From CANQBR01 sp964641395 (GTDB lineage Bacteria > Bacillota > Negativicutes > Acidaminococcales > Acidaminococcaceae), in assembly GCA_964641395.1 (NCBI GenBank), contig CAZXKQ010000012.1:1-46708 (forward strand): 46,708 bases of DNA. Direction: 5' to 3'. Below the pieces are notes generated by a model that worked only from the letters and a program-made list of their open reading frames with translations, did no database searches and was not told where the DNA came from. Made by a program: the position numbers and the translations under genes. Below are positions 7,116 to 15,022 of the stretch, one piece after another (the stretch's first letter is position 1; each line of letters begins with the position of its first letter).

Positions 7116-9083
7116 TTAATTCTTGTTCTGTAAATTCAGCCCACTAAGCACCTTGAGAGCTTTGTATAGTTTCGTCAAAGTCCCGTCCGTATACCTAGCC
7201 ATAAAGCCTTCCCTTTCAAGCCTCATTCTCAGCTTGTCTTCCAGGTTTTTGGCATACAGCAAAGCGTCCTTGTTGCCAGCCTTGACTGCCTTTTCGTACC
7301 AGAGGGAGGCGATATAGTAATCCCGGTCGACGATTACGCCGTTTTCGTAGAAATAGCCCAGCCACAACTGGGAGGCCGCGTGGCCGTCGTAGGCTAGGTC
7401 GCTAATCTCCTTGACGGCGAGATTAACATCCTGCGGCACCCCGTATCCCTGATAATAGAGCAGGGCTATCCTCAGCCTGGCATCGAGGCTGCCGTTTTGC
7501 TGGGCCGCCCCATACCACTGCAGGGCGGTGGCGTAGTCAGCGCCCCCCTCATAGAAGATGCCGATCTTACACTGGGCAGCCCCGCTGCCCTTGCTGGCGG
7601 CCAACTGGTAATAAGAAAAGGCCTTTTCCTCGTCCTTCTCCGTCCCCAGTCCGTTTAAGTAACAGTCCGCCAGCAGCGAAATAGCTTCTTCATCCTCACC
7701 TGCTGACGCGGCCGCCAAGTAACCAAAGGCCAGCTCGTACTCCCCTTCCTCATAGCACAGCTTGCCTATAACTCCTTGGGCCTCAGCATTCCCACCCACC
7801 GCGGCCTTCTGGTACCAGGCGAAGGCCTCGTTCTCATTGGCCTCGGTGCCGATGCCGTACTTGAGCCGGTGGGCTACTGCCAGTTCCGCATCTGCATTGC
7901 CCCACTCGGCTGCCTTTTTAAACCAGAGAAAGGCCCTATTCTGATCCTGGGCGACTATCTTGCCGCTGGCGTAGAGATTGGCCACATGGAGGCAGACCTC
8001 TTCGTCCCCCTCCTTAGCCAGGTCTTCATACCACCCCATAAGGGCATCCTTGTCGGCAGCAGGGAGCTGGCCGTGGAGACAGGCGTCGACGACGTCCTTG
8101 ACGGCCTGGGCATCTCCCAGGGAGGCCGCCTTATACTTATAGTCCAGCCTTTCCTGGCCGTCTGTAAGCTCTATTAATTCCCGCACTGCAGGCAGGTAAG
8201 ACATAGCGGCGGCCTGGGCCAACCATTTTTTACCCTCCTCCAGGTTCCGGTAGGCGCTGCTATGGGCGTAGGCACAGCCCAGCCTGTAGCAGAGGACCCT
8301 GTCCTTTTCTTTGTGAGGGAAGTCTCGGTAGAGGGAGACCACCTTGTCGTAGTTTTTAGCGGCCCCCCTGCCGAAAAAGTAACACTCCCCCAGTATGGCA
8401 GTCACCTCTTCATCCTTAGCGACGTACTCGTTATCAAGGTATTTTACGATTTTGTCGTAACTGTCTTCACGATTAGAACCATAGTAATAGGCCTTGCCTA
8501 AACGGCCCTGGCTTTGCAACAGGCCCTGGTCCAAGGCCTTCCCCGCCCAGTACTGGGCCTTGTCGAACTCCCTTCCCCTGTAGTAATGGGTGGCCAAGAT
8601 ATACTGGGCTATTCCGTACTGTTTCAGCGCCCCGGCCTCGTAATAGCGGACAGCCTTGGCTGGATCGGCTTCGACAGTAAGACCGTATTCATACAGCAGG
8701 CCCAGCAGGGCCATAGAGGGATAGTGCCTCCTTAAGGAGTCGGCCTGACAAGAGGCCTGCACCTCCTGGGCCACGCCTACAAGGACTTCGTTCAAACCTG
8801 CCAGGGAGGTTTGTATGTCCATGTAAAGGCCGTAATCGGTCTTTTCCTGGGCCTTGCTCTCCCTGTCTTTTTCGCCAGCCGTGTAGAAGAGCTCGTTCAG
8901 CAATAAGGCCAGCTCCCCTATGCCCTCATCTGACAGGCTAGCCCCCTCACTGCCGCTGGAGGGAACAAAGTCCCTGGCTGCCCGGGCCTGGGCGGCGTAT
9001 TGCTTAAAAAGACCATCTTCAGCGACGAAGCCGGCCAGGTCAGCCAACTGCCTGGCTAGGCCGTTCCTATCTATTTCACCCAT
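7116..9083 (-). CDS. large Sel1-repeat protein
   Basis: Protein of 655 residues. The ATG at 9083 follows AGGAGG by 5 bases; a longer reading to 9176 has no comparable site. After about 100 N-terminal residues with no clear homology, the protein is a run of roughly a dozen Sel1-like (TPR-type) units, recognisable by patterns such as GLGTEKDEEKAFSYYQLAA and GYGVPQDVNLAVKEI. Sel1 repeats form solenoids that bind other proteins. No signal peptide or membrane helix is visible, so it is probably cytoplasmic. It is the first gene of the 3005-9083 cluster and may be the scaffold for the membrane proteins encoded behind it. Confidence 0.85.
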   Translation of the reverse strand: MGEIDRNGLARQLADLAGFVAEDGLFKQYAAQARAARDFVPSSGSEGASLSDEGIGELALLLNELFYTAGEKDRESKAQEKTDYGLYMDIQTSLAGLNEVLVGVAQEVQASCQADSLRRHYPSMALLGLLYEYGLTVEADPAKAVRYYEAGALKQYGIAQYILATHYYRGREFDKAQYWAGKALDQGLLQSQGRLGKAYYYGSNREDSYDKIVKYLDNEYVAKDEEVTAILGECYFFGRGAAKNYDKVVSLYRDFPHKEKDRVLCYRLGCAYAHSSAYRNLEEGKKWLAQAAAMSYLPAVRELIELTDGQERLDYKYKAASLGDAQAVKDVVDACLHGQLPAADKDALMGWYEDLAKEGDEEVCLHVANLYASGKIVAQDQNRAFLWFKKAAEWGNADAELAVAHRLKYGIGTEANENEAFAWYQKAAVGGNAEAQGVIGKLCYEEGEYELAFGYLAAASAGEDEEAISLLADCYLNGLGTEKDEEKAFSYYQLAASKGSGAAQCKIGIFYEGGADYATALQWYGAAQQNGSLDARLRIALLYYQGYGVPQDVNLAVKEISDLAYDGHAASQLWLGYFYENGVIVDRDYYIASLWYEKAVKAGNKDALLYAKNLEDKLRMRLEREGFMARYTDGTLTKLYKALKVLSGLNLQNKN

Positions 9084-9835
9084 AGCTGCCTCCTGCTTGA
9101 AAGCTACAGCCAGCAAAAAAACATCAACCTCAGGGCCAACCAAGCATGAGGAGGCCTTTGCTCCCCTAGCCGCCACAAAAGGAGGCCGGCTGCTCCTGCC
9201 GTCAAAGCTGTGGGTCTAAGTTCTCAAGAAAAACTGAGAATAATACCTTTGCTACCGCTAAACAATAGCCCACGGCTTGATTATAAAACGAAAAAACCCT
9301 GTGGAGGTAAACTGCAAAGCTACATCGCGAGAAAGCACTGAAATACTTGAGGAAGGACGGGCATCTTTCCCCCTCCCTATTGCCGGCCCAGCAGCCGCTA
9401 GCCCCGCCAGCAGCAAGCCCTTTCTCCTCCCTGTAAGCCCTGTAGCAGAAAAACTCAGGACATGGTCACTAGCTGACTATTCTTACCTACATTTTACCAT
9501 CTCTGTCCCCCCCCACAAGACGGTTTAACTTAAAAATGAACCTTTTTTCACTTTATCCTAGCTCTGTCGCTACCGCTGAAATTTTGTCACCTCTGAACAC
9601 AGGCCCTGTCCCCCTGCCTTCTTCTCTAGCCTGCCCCTGTCTAGTCAGCCAGGACGCCTAACCGGGCCGGAGGAGGTGTGCCTGAGGGGCTGCCTTGCTG
9701 CTTCCTCTCTTTTTCTCTTTTGCTTGCTCCTTGAGAATCTACCGCCTTGCTAGAGCTTTTAGCTCCCCAGCGTACAGCAAGAAGAAAAGCACCCGGCACA
9801 GACCGAATGCTTTACCCCTTGGTGCGTAGTCCTTA
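9084..9835. other. 752-base non-coding stretch
   Basis: I see no credible gene; the open frame on the plus strand at 9277-9528 lacks a ribosome binding site and has a biased, low-quality composition. Upstream of the Sel1 gene there are two candidate minus-strand -10 boxes, TATTAT at 9240-9245 and TATAAT at 9280-9285, but neither has a good -35. A perfect 6-bp inverted repeat (9221-9226 with 9235-9240) sits in the leader. A weak terminator for the ATPase gene is at 9782-9825. Confidence 0.5.
9782..9825 (-). terminator. possible terminator of the DUF4143 ATPase gene
   Basis: On the minus strand GCACC (9821-9825) pairs with GGTGC (9789-9793) around a long loop and is followed by TTTTC. The stem is short and the loop large, so this is tentative. 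Confidence 0.35.
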
Positions 9836-11110
9836 TCAGAACAGCTCTACCCTTTCCAGCAGAAAGTCCAGCAAATTGCAGTGAAAGATGCCGTTGGCAT
9901 CGTAGTGGCTGTAAGGAAGATCCCGGCGGATGATGACCTTCTTAAAGAAATCCTTGGCCAAAAGCAGGGGGCCCACCTCTCTAGCGGCCTTCTCCTCCCC
10001 CTCTAGCCGCAGAGCTGCTTGGATATAGAGCCTTTTGTCTGCCTCGTTGACGACAAAATCTATTTCCCTCTGCACATTGCCCCCCTGGGAACGGTCGGCC
10101 ACCACCCCTACGTCCACAGAGTACCCCCTGCGCAACAGCTCGTTGTAGATCACGTTCTCCATTAGGTGGCCGGGATCATATTGGCGGTAATTCAGGCGGG
10201 CGTTGCGCAGCCCCAGGTCGGTGTAGTAATATTTGCTGGGAAACTTAAAATACGCCTTACCCTTCACATCATAGCGGCGGGCTTGAGAAACTAGGAAGGA
10301 GTCTTCAATATACCCCAAATAATCTGCCACCAGGGCAGGATTGATTCTCTCCCTCCGTGAAGCAGAAAGGGCGGCGGCAATCTTGCTAGGATTGGTCAGG
10401 GAGCCGATGCCGGAGGCGAGGAAGTCCAGTATAGCACCCAGCAGCTCCTCCCGTCGGCTGCCGTTCCGCTCCACAATGTCCCGGATATACAGCTCACGGA
10501 AAAGGTTCTGCAAATATTCCTTTTTATCCCCCTTGTCCGCTATGGAGGTAAGCCTGGGCAGACCGCCGTAAAGCAGGTACTCATCTAGGGCCCTCTCCTC
10601 GTCCCCGCCCACTGCGGAGTAAAATTCTTGGAAGGAAAGGGGATAGAGGTGGATTTGGTCTGCCCGGCCCCTAAATTCCGTGGCTATATCCCGGGATAGT
10701 CCCTTGGAATTGCTCTCCGTCACATAGACATCCAGGTTCCTGTATCCTTTGAGCTCGTTCAGCAAATCGTAAATAGTGACTTCAAGGCCGCCGTTGTCCC
10801 TATCCACCACCTTACTGGTGAGCTGCACCTCATCAATAAAGAGGTAAAAGCTCTGCTCCGGCTTCGCCGTGACCAGGGCCTCCACATAGGCGCAGAGGGC
10901 GATAGGGTTCCTGTATTGGTAATGGCGGCGCTGATCCAGCTGGATTTGGATGAGCTGGTCGTCGCCTATGCCCTGTTGGCGAAGGTACTTAGGGAATAGC
11001 TCAAAAAGCAAAACAGATTTTCCGCAGCGCCGCAGCCCTGTGATGACCTTGATATCCCCGTTTCCCAGCTTGCGGATGAGCTTCTGCAGGTAAAAGTCTC
11101 TGCTTATCAT
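9836..11110 (-). CDS. DUF4143 family AAA ATPase
   Basis: Protein of 424 residues. The N-terminal ATPase domain has a Walker A GLRRCGKS near residues 25-32 and a Walker B FYLFIDEVQ near 87-95. A conserved segment follows (DVYVTESNSKGLSRDI, then EFRGR and LYPLSFQEFY). The C-terminal DUF4143 part carries REIDFVV and LYIQAA, resembling a PD-(D/E)XK nuclease fold. These proteins are common in anaerobes; their role is not settled, with links to defence and toxin-antitoxin-like settings proposed. The usual glycine in the VTGSNSK segment is glutamate here. It is a single-gene unit with a promoter-like sequence and a small operator-like repeat just upstream. Confidence 0.85.
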   Translation of the reverse strand: MISRDFYLQKLIRKLGNGDIKVITGLRRCGKSVLLFELFPKYLRQQGIGDDQLIQIQLDQRRHYQYRNPIALCAYVEALVTAKPEQSFYLFIDEVQLTSKVVDRDNGGLEVTIYDLLNELKGYRNLDVYVTESNSKGLSRDIATEFRGRADQIHLYPLSFQEFYSAVGGDEERALDEYLLYGGLPRLTSIADKGDKKEYLQNLFRELYIRDIVERNGSRREELLGAILDFLASGIGSLTNPSKIAAALSASRRERINPALVADYLGYIEDSFLVSQARRYDVKGKAYFKFPSKYYYTDLGLRNARLNYRQYDPGHLMENVIYNELLRRGYSVDVGVVADRSQGGNVQREIDFVVNEADKRLYIQAALRLEGEEKAAREVGPLLLAKDFFKKVIIRRDLPYSHYDANGIFHCNLLDFLLERVELF

Positions 11111-11130
11111 AGTGCCCTACCTCGGTTTTA

Positions 11131-11144
11131 CGTCGTTTGCGACG
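11131..11144. promoter_or_regulatory. small inverted repeat before the ATPase start
   Basis: CGTCG (11131-11135) and CGACG (11140-11144) flank a 4-base spacer, between the presumed -10 box and the ATPase start codon. It could be an operator or a short leader hairpin. Confidence 0.35.
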
Positions 11145-11158
11145 CTACTTATAGGTTT

Positions 11159-11186
11159 AGTATAGCCTATGGTGTAAAAAAAGCAA
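11159..11186 (-). promoter_or_regulatory. weak promoter for the ATPase gene
   Basis: On the minus strand TTGCTT (11181-11186) and TATACT (11159-11164) are 16 bases apart. The -35 matches only 3 of 6. Confidence 0.35.
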
Positions 11187-11330
11187 GGGGTGAAGGGAAA
11201 CTTTCGGAAAAATTTTCCCAGTTGCTACCTCCCAATTGCAAAAAATAGCCCCTCTTTGGCCGGAGGTTGGCGGAGCAATGAGCAACCTGGCCCCCTAAAC
11301 TATAGGCAAGGCATCAACGCTCTAGCTAAT

Positions 11331-11355
11331 AGAAAAGGGTGCGTCGCCGCACCCT
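11331..11355 (-). terminator. terminator closing the ftsZ-nrdR transcript
   Basis: On the minus strand a perfect 8-bp stem AGGGTGCG / CGCACCCT (11336-11355) with a GCGA tetraloop is followed by TTTTC. It lies about 30 bases after the nrdR stop codon. Confidence 0.85.
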
Positions 11356-11383
11356 CACTACCTCTTTTGGACGGGGCCGGAGC

Positions 11384-11848
11384 TCACTCCTCCTTCCCCT
11401 TGTGCATGATCCGTTCCAACTCTTGGATGAAGTTCTTCACATCGGCGAACTGCCGGTAGACGGAGGCGAAGCGCACATAGGCGATCTGGTCCGTCTTCTC
11501 CAGGTAGCGCATGACGATCTCGCCGATGACGGAGCTCTCTACCTCGGTCAGGCCCAGCAGCCGCACCTCCCGCTCCACGCTGTTGGCGATTTCCTGCACC
11601 TTCTCATAGGAAACAGGCCGCTTCTCAAAGGCCTTCAGCAGGCCGGCCAGCAGCTTAGACTTGTCGAAGAGTTCCCGGCGGCCGTCCTTCTTGCTGACCA
11701 CCAGCGGGTTCTCCTCGTATCTCTCATAGGTGGTAAAGCGCCTGCCGCAGGCAGGACACTCCCGGCGCCGACGGATGGCACAGCCTTCCTCTACGCCCCG
11801 GCTGTCGATGACCCTGCTGTCACGGTGGGAGCAATACGGACACTTCAT
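11384..11848 (-). CDS. nrdR: transcriptional repressor NrdR
   Basis: NrdR represses ribonucleotide reductase genes when dATP occupies its ATP-cone. This protein of 154 residues has the expected order: an N-terminal zinc ribbon with MKCPYC and CPACGRRFTTYER, the conserved SRVIDSR and IRRRREC segments, then the ATP-cone from about residue 47 (VVSKKDGRRELFDKSK onward). The ATG at 11848 follows GGGGG by 8 bases and gives the family's usual MKCPYC start. It lies 17 bases behind ftsZ and was probably recruited into the division transcript. No ribonucleotide reductase gene is in the window. Confidence 0.96.
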   Translation of the reverse strand: MKCPYCSHRDSRVIDSRGVEEGCAIRRRRECPACGRRFTTYERYEENPLVVSKKDGRRELFDKSKLLAGLLKAFEKRPVSYEKVQEIANSVEREVRLLGLTEVESSVIGEIVMRYLEKTDQIAYVRFASVYRQFADVKNFIQELERIMHKGKEE

Positions 11849-11865
11849 CAGCACTACCCCCTATC

Positions 11866-12993
11866 TCAACGCCTGAGCCAGGGTGGGATTTCCGTAGTAG
11901 TATCCTTGGGGGCAGGGCCGAAGAGGCCGGTGCCCGTCCTATCCTCGCCGCTCTTAGGGCCGCTTGCGCCTGTCCCAGTCTGAGTCTGGGGGTGGAAGCT
12001 GTCGATGACGCCCCCGGCCTTGTGGCCCCCCTCGACCCCCATGTCGAAGCCGGTGGCGATGACGATGATCCTGATCTCGTCCGTCAACTTTTCGTCGATG
12101 ACGGCGCCGAAGATGATGTTGGCATCAGGGGAAGCCGCAGCCTCGATAGTCTGAGCAGCCTCACTCACATCGAAGAGGGACAGCTCCGGCCCGCCAATAA
12201 CATTGAGCAGCACGCCCTGGGCGCCGTTGATGGAAGCCTCCAGCAAGGGGCTCTTGATAGCCGCCTCCGCCGCCACCTTGGCCCCTCCTTCCCCCTTGCC
12301 GGTGCCTATGCCCATCAAGGCGCTGCCGGTGTTGGCCATAATGGACTGGACATCGGCAAAGTCCACATTGATCAGGCCGGGGACGGCGATGAGGCTGGAG
12401 ATGCCCTGGACGCCCTGCAAGAGCACGTCGTCCGCCATCCTGAAGGCATCGATCATGGAAGTGCGCTTGTCGATCATGGTCAGCAGGCGGTCGTTGGGTA
12501 TGGTGATGAGGGAATCTACATGCTCCCTAAGATTGGCTATCCCTGCCTCTGCCTGGTTCATGCGCCGCTTGCCCTCGAAGCCGAAGGGCTTGGTGACTAC
12601 CCCTACCGTCAGGGCCCCTGCCTCCCGGGCGCACTCAGCTACGATGGGAGCTGCGCCGGTGCCGGTGCCGCCGCCCATGCCGGCGGTGACGAAGACCATG
12701 TTGGCCCCCTGCAGGGCGTTAGCGATCATCTCCCTGGACTCCTCCGCCGCCTTGCTGCCGACCTCTGGATTGCCGCCCGCCCCTAGGCCCTTGGTGAGCT
12801 TTTCACCGATGGTTATTTTGTTCTCCGCCTTGGACAGGTCCAGGGCCTGTTTGTCGGTGTTCACAACGATGAACTCCACCCCCTGCACCCCTACGGCTAT
12901 CATGCGGTTCACAGCATTGTTGCCGCCGCCGCCTACGCCTATCACCTTGATCTTGGCCATGTTAGGACCAGACAGTTCCACATCTTCAAACAT
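11866..12993 (-). CDS. ftsZ: cell division protein FtsZ
   Basis: FtsZ is the tubulin-like GTPase that forms the Z-ring. The protein of 375 residues contains IGVGGGGNNAVNRM near the start and the tubulin signature GGGTGTGAAPIVAE in the GTP site, followed by the NxxxAxRxAD-type T7 region. The C-terminal tail ends in TEIPPWLRR, a recognisable but slightly divergent form of the conserved peptide that binds FtsA, SepF and other partners. The ATG at 12993 follows GGAGG by 9 bases; the ATG at 13002 overlaps that site. A 150-base leader with its own -10 box separates it from sbp. The expected upstream neighbour ftsA is absent. Confidence 0.98.
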   Translation of the reverse strand: MFEDVELSGPNMAKIKVIGVGGGGNNAVNRMIAVGVQGVEFIVVNTDKQALDLSKAENKITIGEKLTKGLGAGGNPEVGSKAAEESREMIANALQGANMVFVTAGMGGGTGTGAAPIVAECAREAGALTVGVVTKPFGFEGKRRMNQAEAGIANLREHVDSLITIPNDRLLTMIDKRTSMIDAFRMADDVLLQGVQGISSLIAVPGLINVDFADVQSIMANTGSALMGIGTGKGEGGAKVAAEAAIKSPLLEASINGAQGVLLNVIGGPELSLFDVSEAAQTIEAAASPDANIIFGAVIDEKLTDEIRIIVIATGFDMGVEGGHKAGGVIDSFHPQTQTGTGASGPKSGEDRTGTGLFGPAPKDTTTEIPPWLRR

Positions 12994-13085
12994 TTTATGC
13001 ATCCTCCCCTTAACTTTGGGTGCTTTGGCTTTTAACTGTTGCTTATTTTAAGTTGGTAGAAAACTACTAACCTACACAGTTCAAC

Positions 13086-13114
13086 ATTATAACGGCTTTT
13101 TCCTGCTCAATCCA
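13086..13114 (-). promoter_or_regulatory. promoter directly upstream of ftsZ
   Basis: On the minus strand a perfect TATAAT (13086-13091) stands about 90 bases before the ftsZ start. The best -35 at 17-base spacing is TGGATT (13109-13114), matching 3 of 6. The leader holds a GTAG/CTAC hairpin with a TTTT loop. Confidence 0.5.
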
Positions 13115-13142
13115 CTATATCTAGGGAAAAACCAAAAATTTT

Positions 13143-13478
13143 TTACCGGCCCAGATAGAGGCGGCGGATGATGGCCAGGTTCTGGAAGATCCGCATGCCG
13201 AAGACCAAAACCGCCACCATGTACAGGTCTATGCCTAGAAGGTTGTTGCCGGCGTAGCAGAGGAAGGCCGCCAGTATGCCGTTGATAAAGAAGCCGGAGA
13301 TGAAGACCTTGGTGTCGTAGCCTCCCTCCATGGCCGCCTTGATGCCTCCCAGCACTGCGTCCAGCCCTGCCATCACCGCCACCGTCAGCATGCGGGCATA
13401 CTGGGGCGGCAGGGCGAAGGGGCTGTAAATCCCGGCCAGGATGCCCACCGCCAGGCCGCAGAGAGCGTAGATGATCAT
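13143..13478 (-). CDS. sbp: small basic membrane protein (DUF1290)
   Basis: Protein of 111 residues with three or four hydrophobic helices covering almost its full length and an arginine-rich C-terminus (IIRRLYLGR). It matches the small basic protein found next to ftsA and ftsZ in Bacillota, of unknown function at the membrane. Its ATG overlaps the stop of the DUF881 gene by four bases (ATGA), suggesting coupled translation. In Bacillus subtilis the next gene would be ftsA; here the 150-base ftsZ leader follows. Confidence 0.9.
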   Translation of the reverse strand: MIIYALCGLAVGILAGIYSPFALPPQYARMLTVAVMAGLDAVLGGIKAAMEGGYDTKVFISGFFINGILAAFLCYAGNNLLGIDLYMVAVLVFGMRIFQNLAIIRRLYLGR

Positions 13479-14203
13479 GGCTTGGCCTCCTTCCCCTTAG
13501 CAGGCGCCACCCGGGCGTAGTCAAAGCTTTGAGCTCCTCGGTAGGCAGGTATGCTGAGCTTCTCCCAGGTGTTGATCTTCACCTGGATGCCCCAGAACTC
13601 AAAGGTTTCCACTACGCCGCCCCGCAGCCGCAGGGCGCTGTTCAAGGTCTTAGTATCGCCGATAGCCTTGATGCTGTACGGCGGGGCGCTGCGCACATTG
13701 TTCACCGACACCGTAGGTCCGGCGCAGCGCACCTCGCTGGTGGCCACGATGCGCTGCCCGTTAAGGCTGAGGGCCTCGGCCCCCGCCGCCCGCAGCTCGT
13801 TCAGCAGCCGTAGCAGATCCTCGTCGTGGATAATGTATAGGTTGGGGTTCTCCCGGGCCTTGGCGGCCAGCTGGCTGTCGTCCAGCACCACCTCCAGGCC
13901 GGGGCCTTCCACTGCCGCCGTCCCCGCCAGGATGCCCAGCCGTTCCACCTCCTGGGCCATCACCTGGGCCGCCCCGCTTTCCCGCTGCAGGGCCGCCACC
14001 TGGCGGCTCAGCTGCTCCTTCTCCCCTTCCACCTGCTTCAAGCGCTCGCTGAGATCCTCAATGCGCTGGAGGCGGATGCTCTTCTGCTGCTCCGTGGCCC
14101 TGTACTGGACGCTGAGCATGAAGCCCAGGGCCATGAAGACTAAGGCGATGAGGAGCTTGGACTTTACGTCTAGTTTAAGCTTGAAAAACCGCTGCTGTTC
14201 CAT
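13475..14203 (-). CDS. DUF881 membrane protein (YlxW/YlxX type)
   Basis: Protein of 242 residues. A membrane helix at about 17-34 is followed by a coiled coil (about 35-85) and a globular extracytoplasmic DUF881 domain containing GPGLEVVLDD, LLRLLNELRAAGAEALSLNG and a PPYSIKAIGD segment. The family sits between divIB and sbp in Bacillota dcw clusters and is thought to take part in division or wall synthesis, without a defined activity. Only one DUF881 gene is present here, whereas Bacillus subtilis has two (ylxW and ylxX). Confidence 0.9.
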   Translation of the reverse strand: MEQQRFFKLKLDVKSKLLIALVFMALGFMLSVQYRATEQQKSIRLQRIEDLSERLKQVEGEKEQLSRQVAALQRESGAAQVMAQEVERLGILAGTAAVEGPGLEVVLDDSQLAAKARENPNLYIIHDEDLLRLLNELRAAGAEALSLNGQRIVATSEVRCAGPTVSVNNVRSAPPYSIKAIGDTKTLNSALRLRGGVVETFEFWGIQVKINTWEKLSIPAYRGAQSFDYARVAPAKGKEAKP

Positions 14204-14222
14204 CCTCCACCCCCGCTAGGGC

Positions 14223-14996
14223 CTAACCTTTCGGTTTGAACTTCACATAGGGCTTGTTAAAGCTTAGGTCTATGTATTCCGCATCGACGGTCTTCCCCTT
14301 CAGCTCCCGGAAGACGGTCATGTAGAGCTGGGCCTTGGCGGCCACCCCCTGGGCCTCGCCCAAGCGGATGGGAAAGCTGTTCCTCTGGCTCAGGGTCACC
14401 TGGTGCCTGTCGTCGACGGCTATCTCCGTAATCTTCTCCCTGGCCTCTCCGTCTAACTGCTGGAGGAAGCCTAGGATGGCCTGCACCCGCCCGTTGCTGA
14501 TGGTGTCGCCGATGTACACATTGCCGCAGTCCTCCCCTACCAGGAGGGGGGCCTTGGCATCAGGCAGGCCGGTGGTTACGTTCAGCACCAGGCCGTCGTA
14601 GTCCGTCTGCAGGTAGCTTTGGTAAGCATTGGCCACGTAGAGGGCCGGCTGCCTCTCCTCCACCTGCACCTCCAGGATGCCCCAGGGCCAGCTGTAGGCG
14701 GCCTGGACGTTCTTAAAGCGCACGTCCTGCTCCAGGACGGACCTAACCTGGCTGGCGCTGACGTTGAAACAGTTAAAAGGAGGCTGTGAGCCGGCGATGT
14801 GGAGGATGTCTTCCTCCTTCAGCAGCTGGCTGCCGCTGATCCGCACCCCGCCTAGGGCCAGGCCTGGCTGGTGGACGAAGCGGTAGAGCCCCACCCCTGC
14901 CGCCACTACCAGGATCAGGGTCAAGAAGAAGCGGAGCAGTCGGCGCCGGCGCCGGCGCCTGGCCTCCCGCAGCCGCTCCCGGATAGTCTGGCTCAT
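14223..14996 (-). CDS. ftsQ: cell division protein FtsQ/DivIB
   Basis: FtsQ/DivIB joins FtsL and FtsB/DivIC in the divisome and acts outside the membrane. The protein of 257 residues has a strongly arginine-rich cytoplasmic start (residues 6-21), one membrane helix (about 22-42) and a POTRA domain beginning with LGGVRISGSQLLKEEDIL. The FtsQ beta domain follows with the VQVEERQPALYV segment. GAGGAGG precedes the ATG. It lies 26 bases after ddl, the usual order. Confidence 0.93.
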   Translation of the reverse strand: MSQTIRERLREARRRRRRRLLRFFLTLILVVAAGVGLYRFVHQPGLALGGVRISGSQLLKEEDILHIAGSQPPFNCFNVSASQVRSVLEQDVRFKNVQAAYSWPWGILEVQVEERQPALYVANAYQSYLQTDYDGLVLNVTTGLPDAKAPLLVGEDCGNVYIGDTISNGRVQAILGFLQQLDGEAREKITEIAVDDRHQVTLSQRNSFPIRLGEAQGVAAKAQLYMTVFRELKGKTVDAEYIDLSFNKPYVKFKPKG

Positions 14997-15022
14997 AGGT
15001 CCTCCTCAGCCTTTAGGGCGGC

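Noticed and set aside
9277..9528. 83-codon plus-strand open frame in the gap before the ATPase gene
   Set aside because: No ribosome binding site, low-quality proline/alanine/serine-rich sequence, no family resemblance.
13087..13524. 145-codon minus-strand open frame overlapping sbp
   Set aside because: It is a frame shadow of sbp, rich in Arg, Gly, His and Pro, with no start signal; sbp itself is a clear family member.
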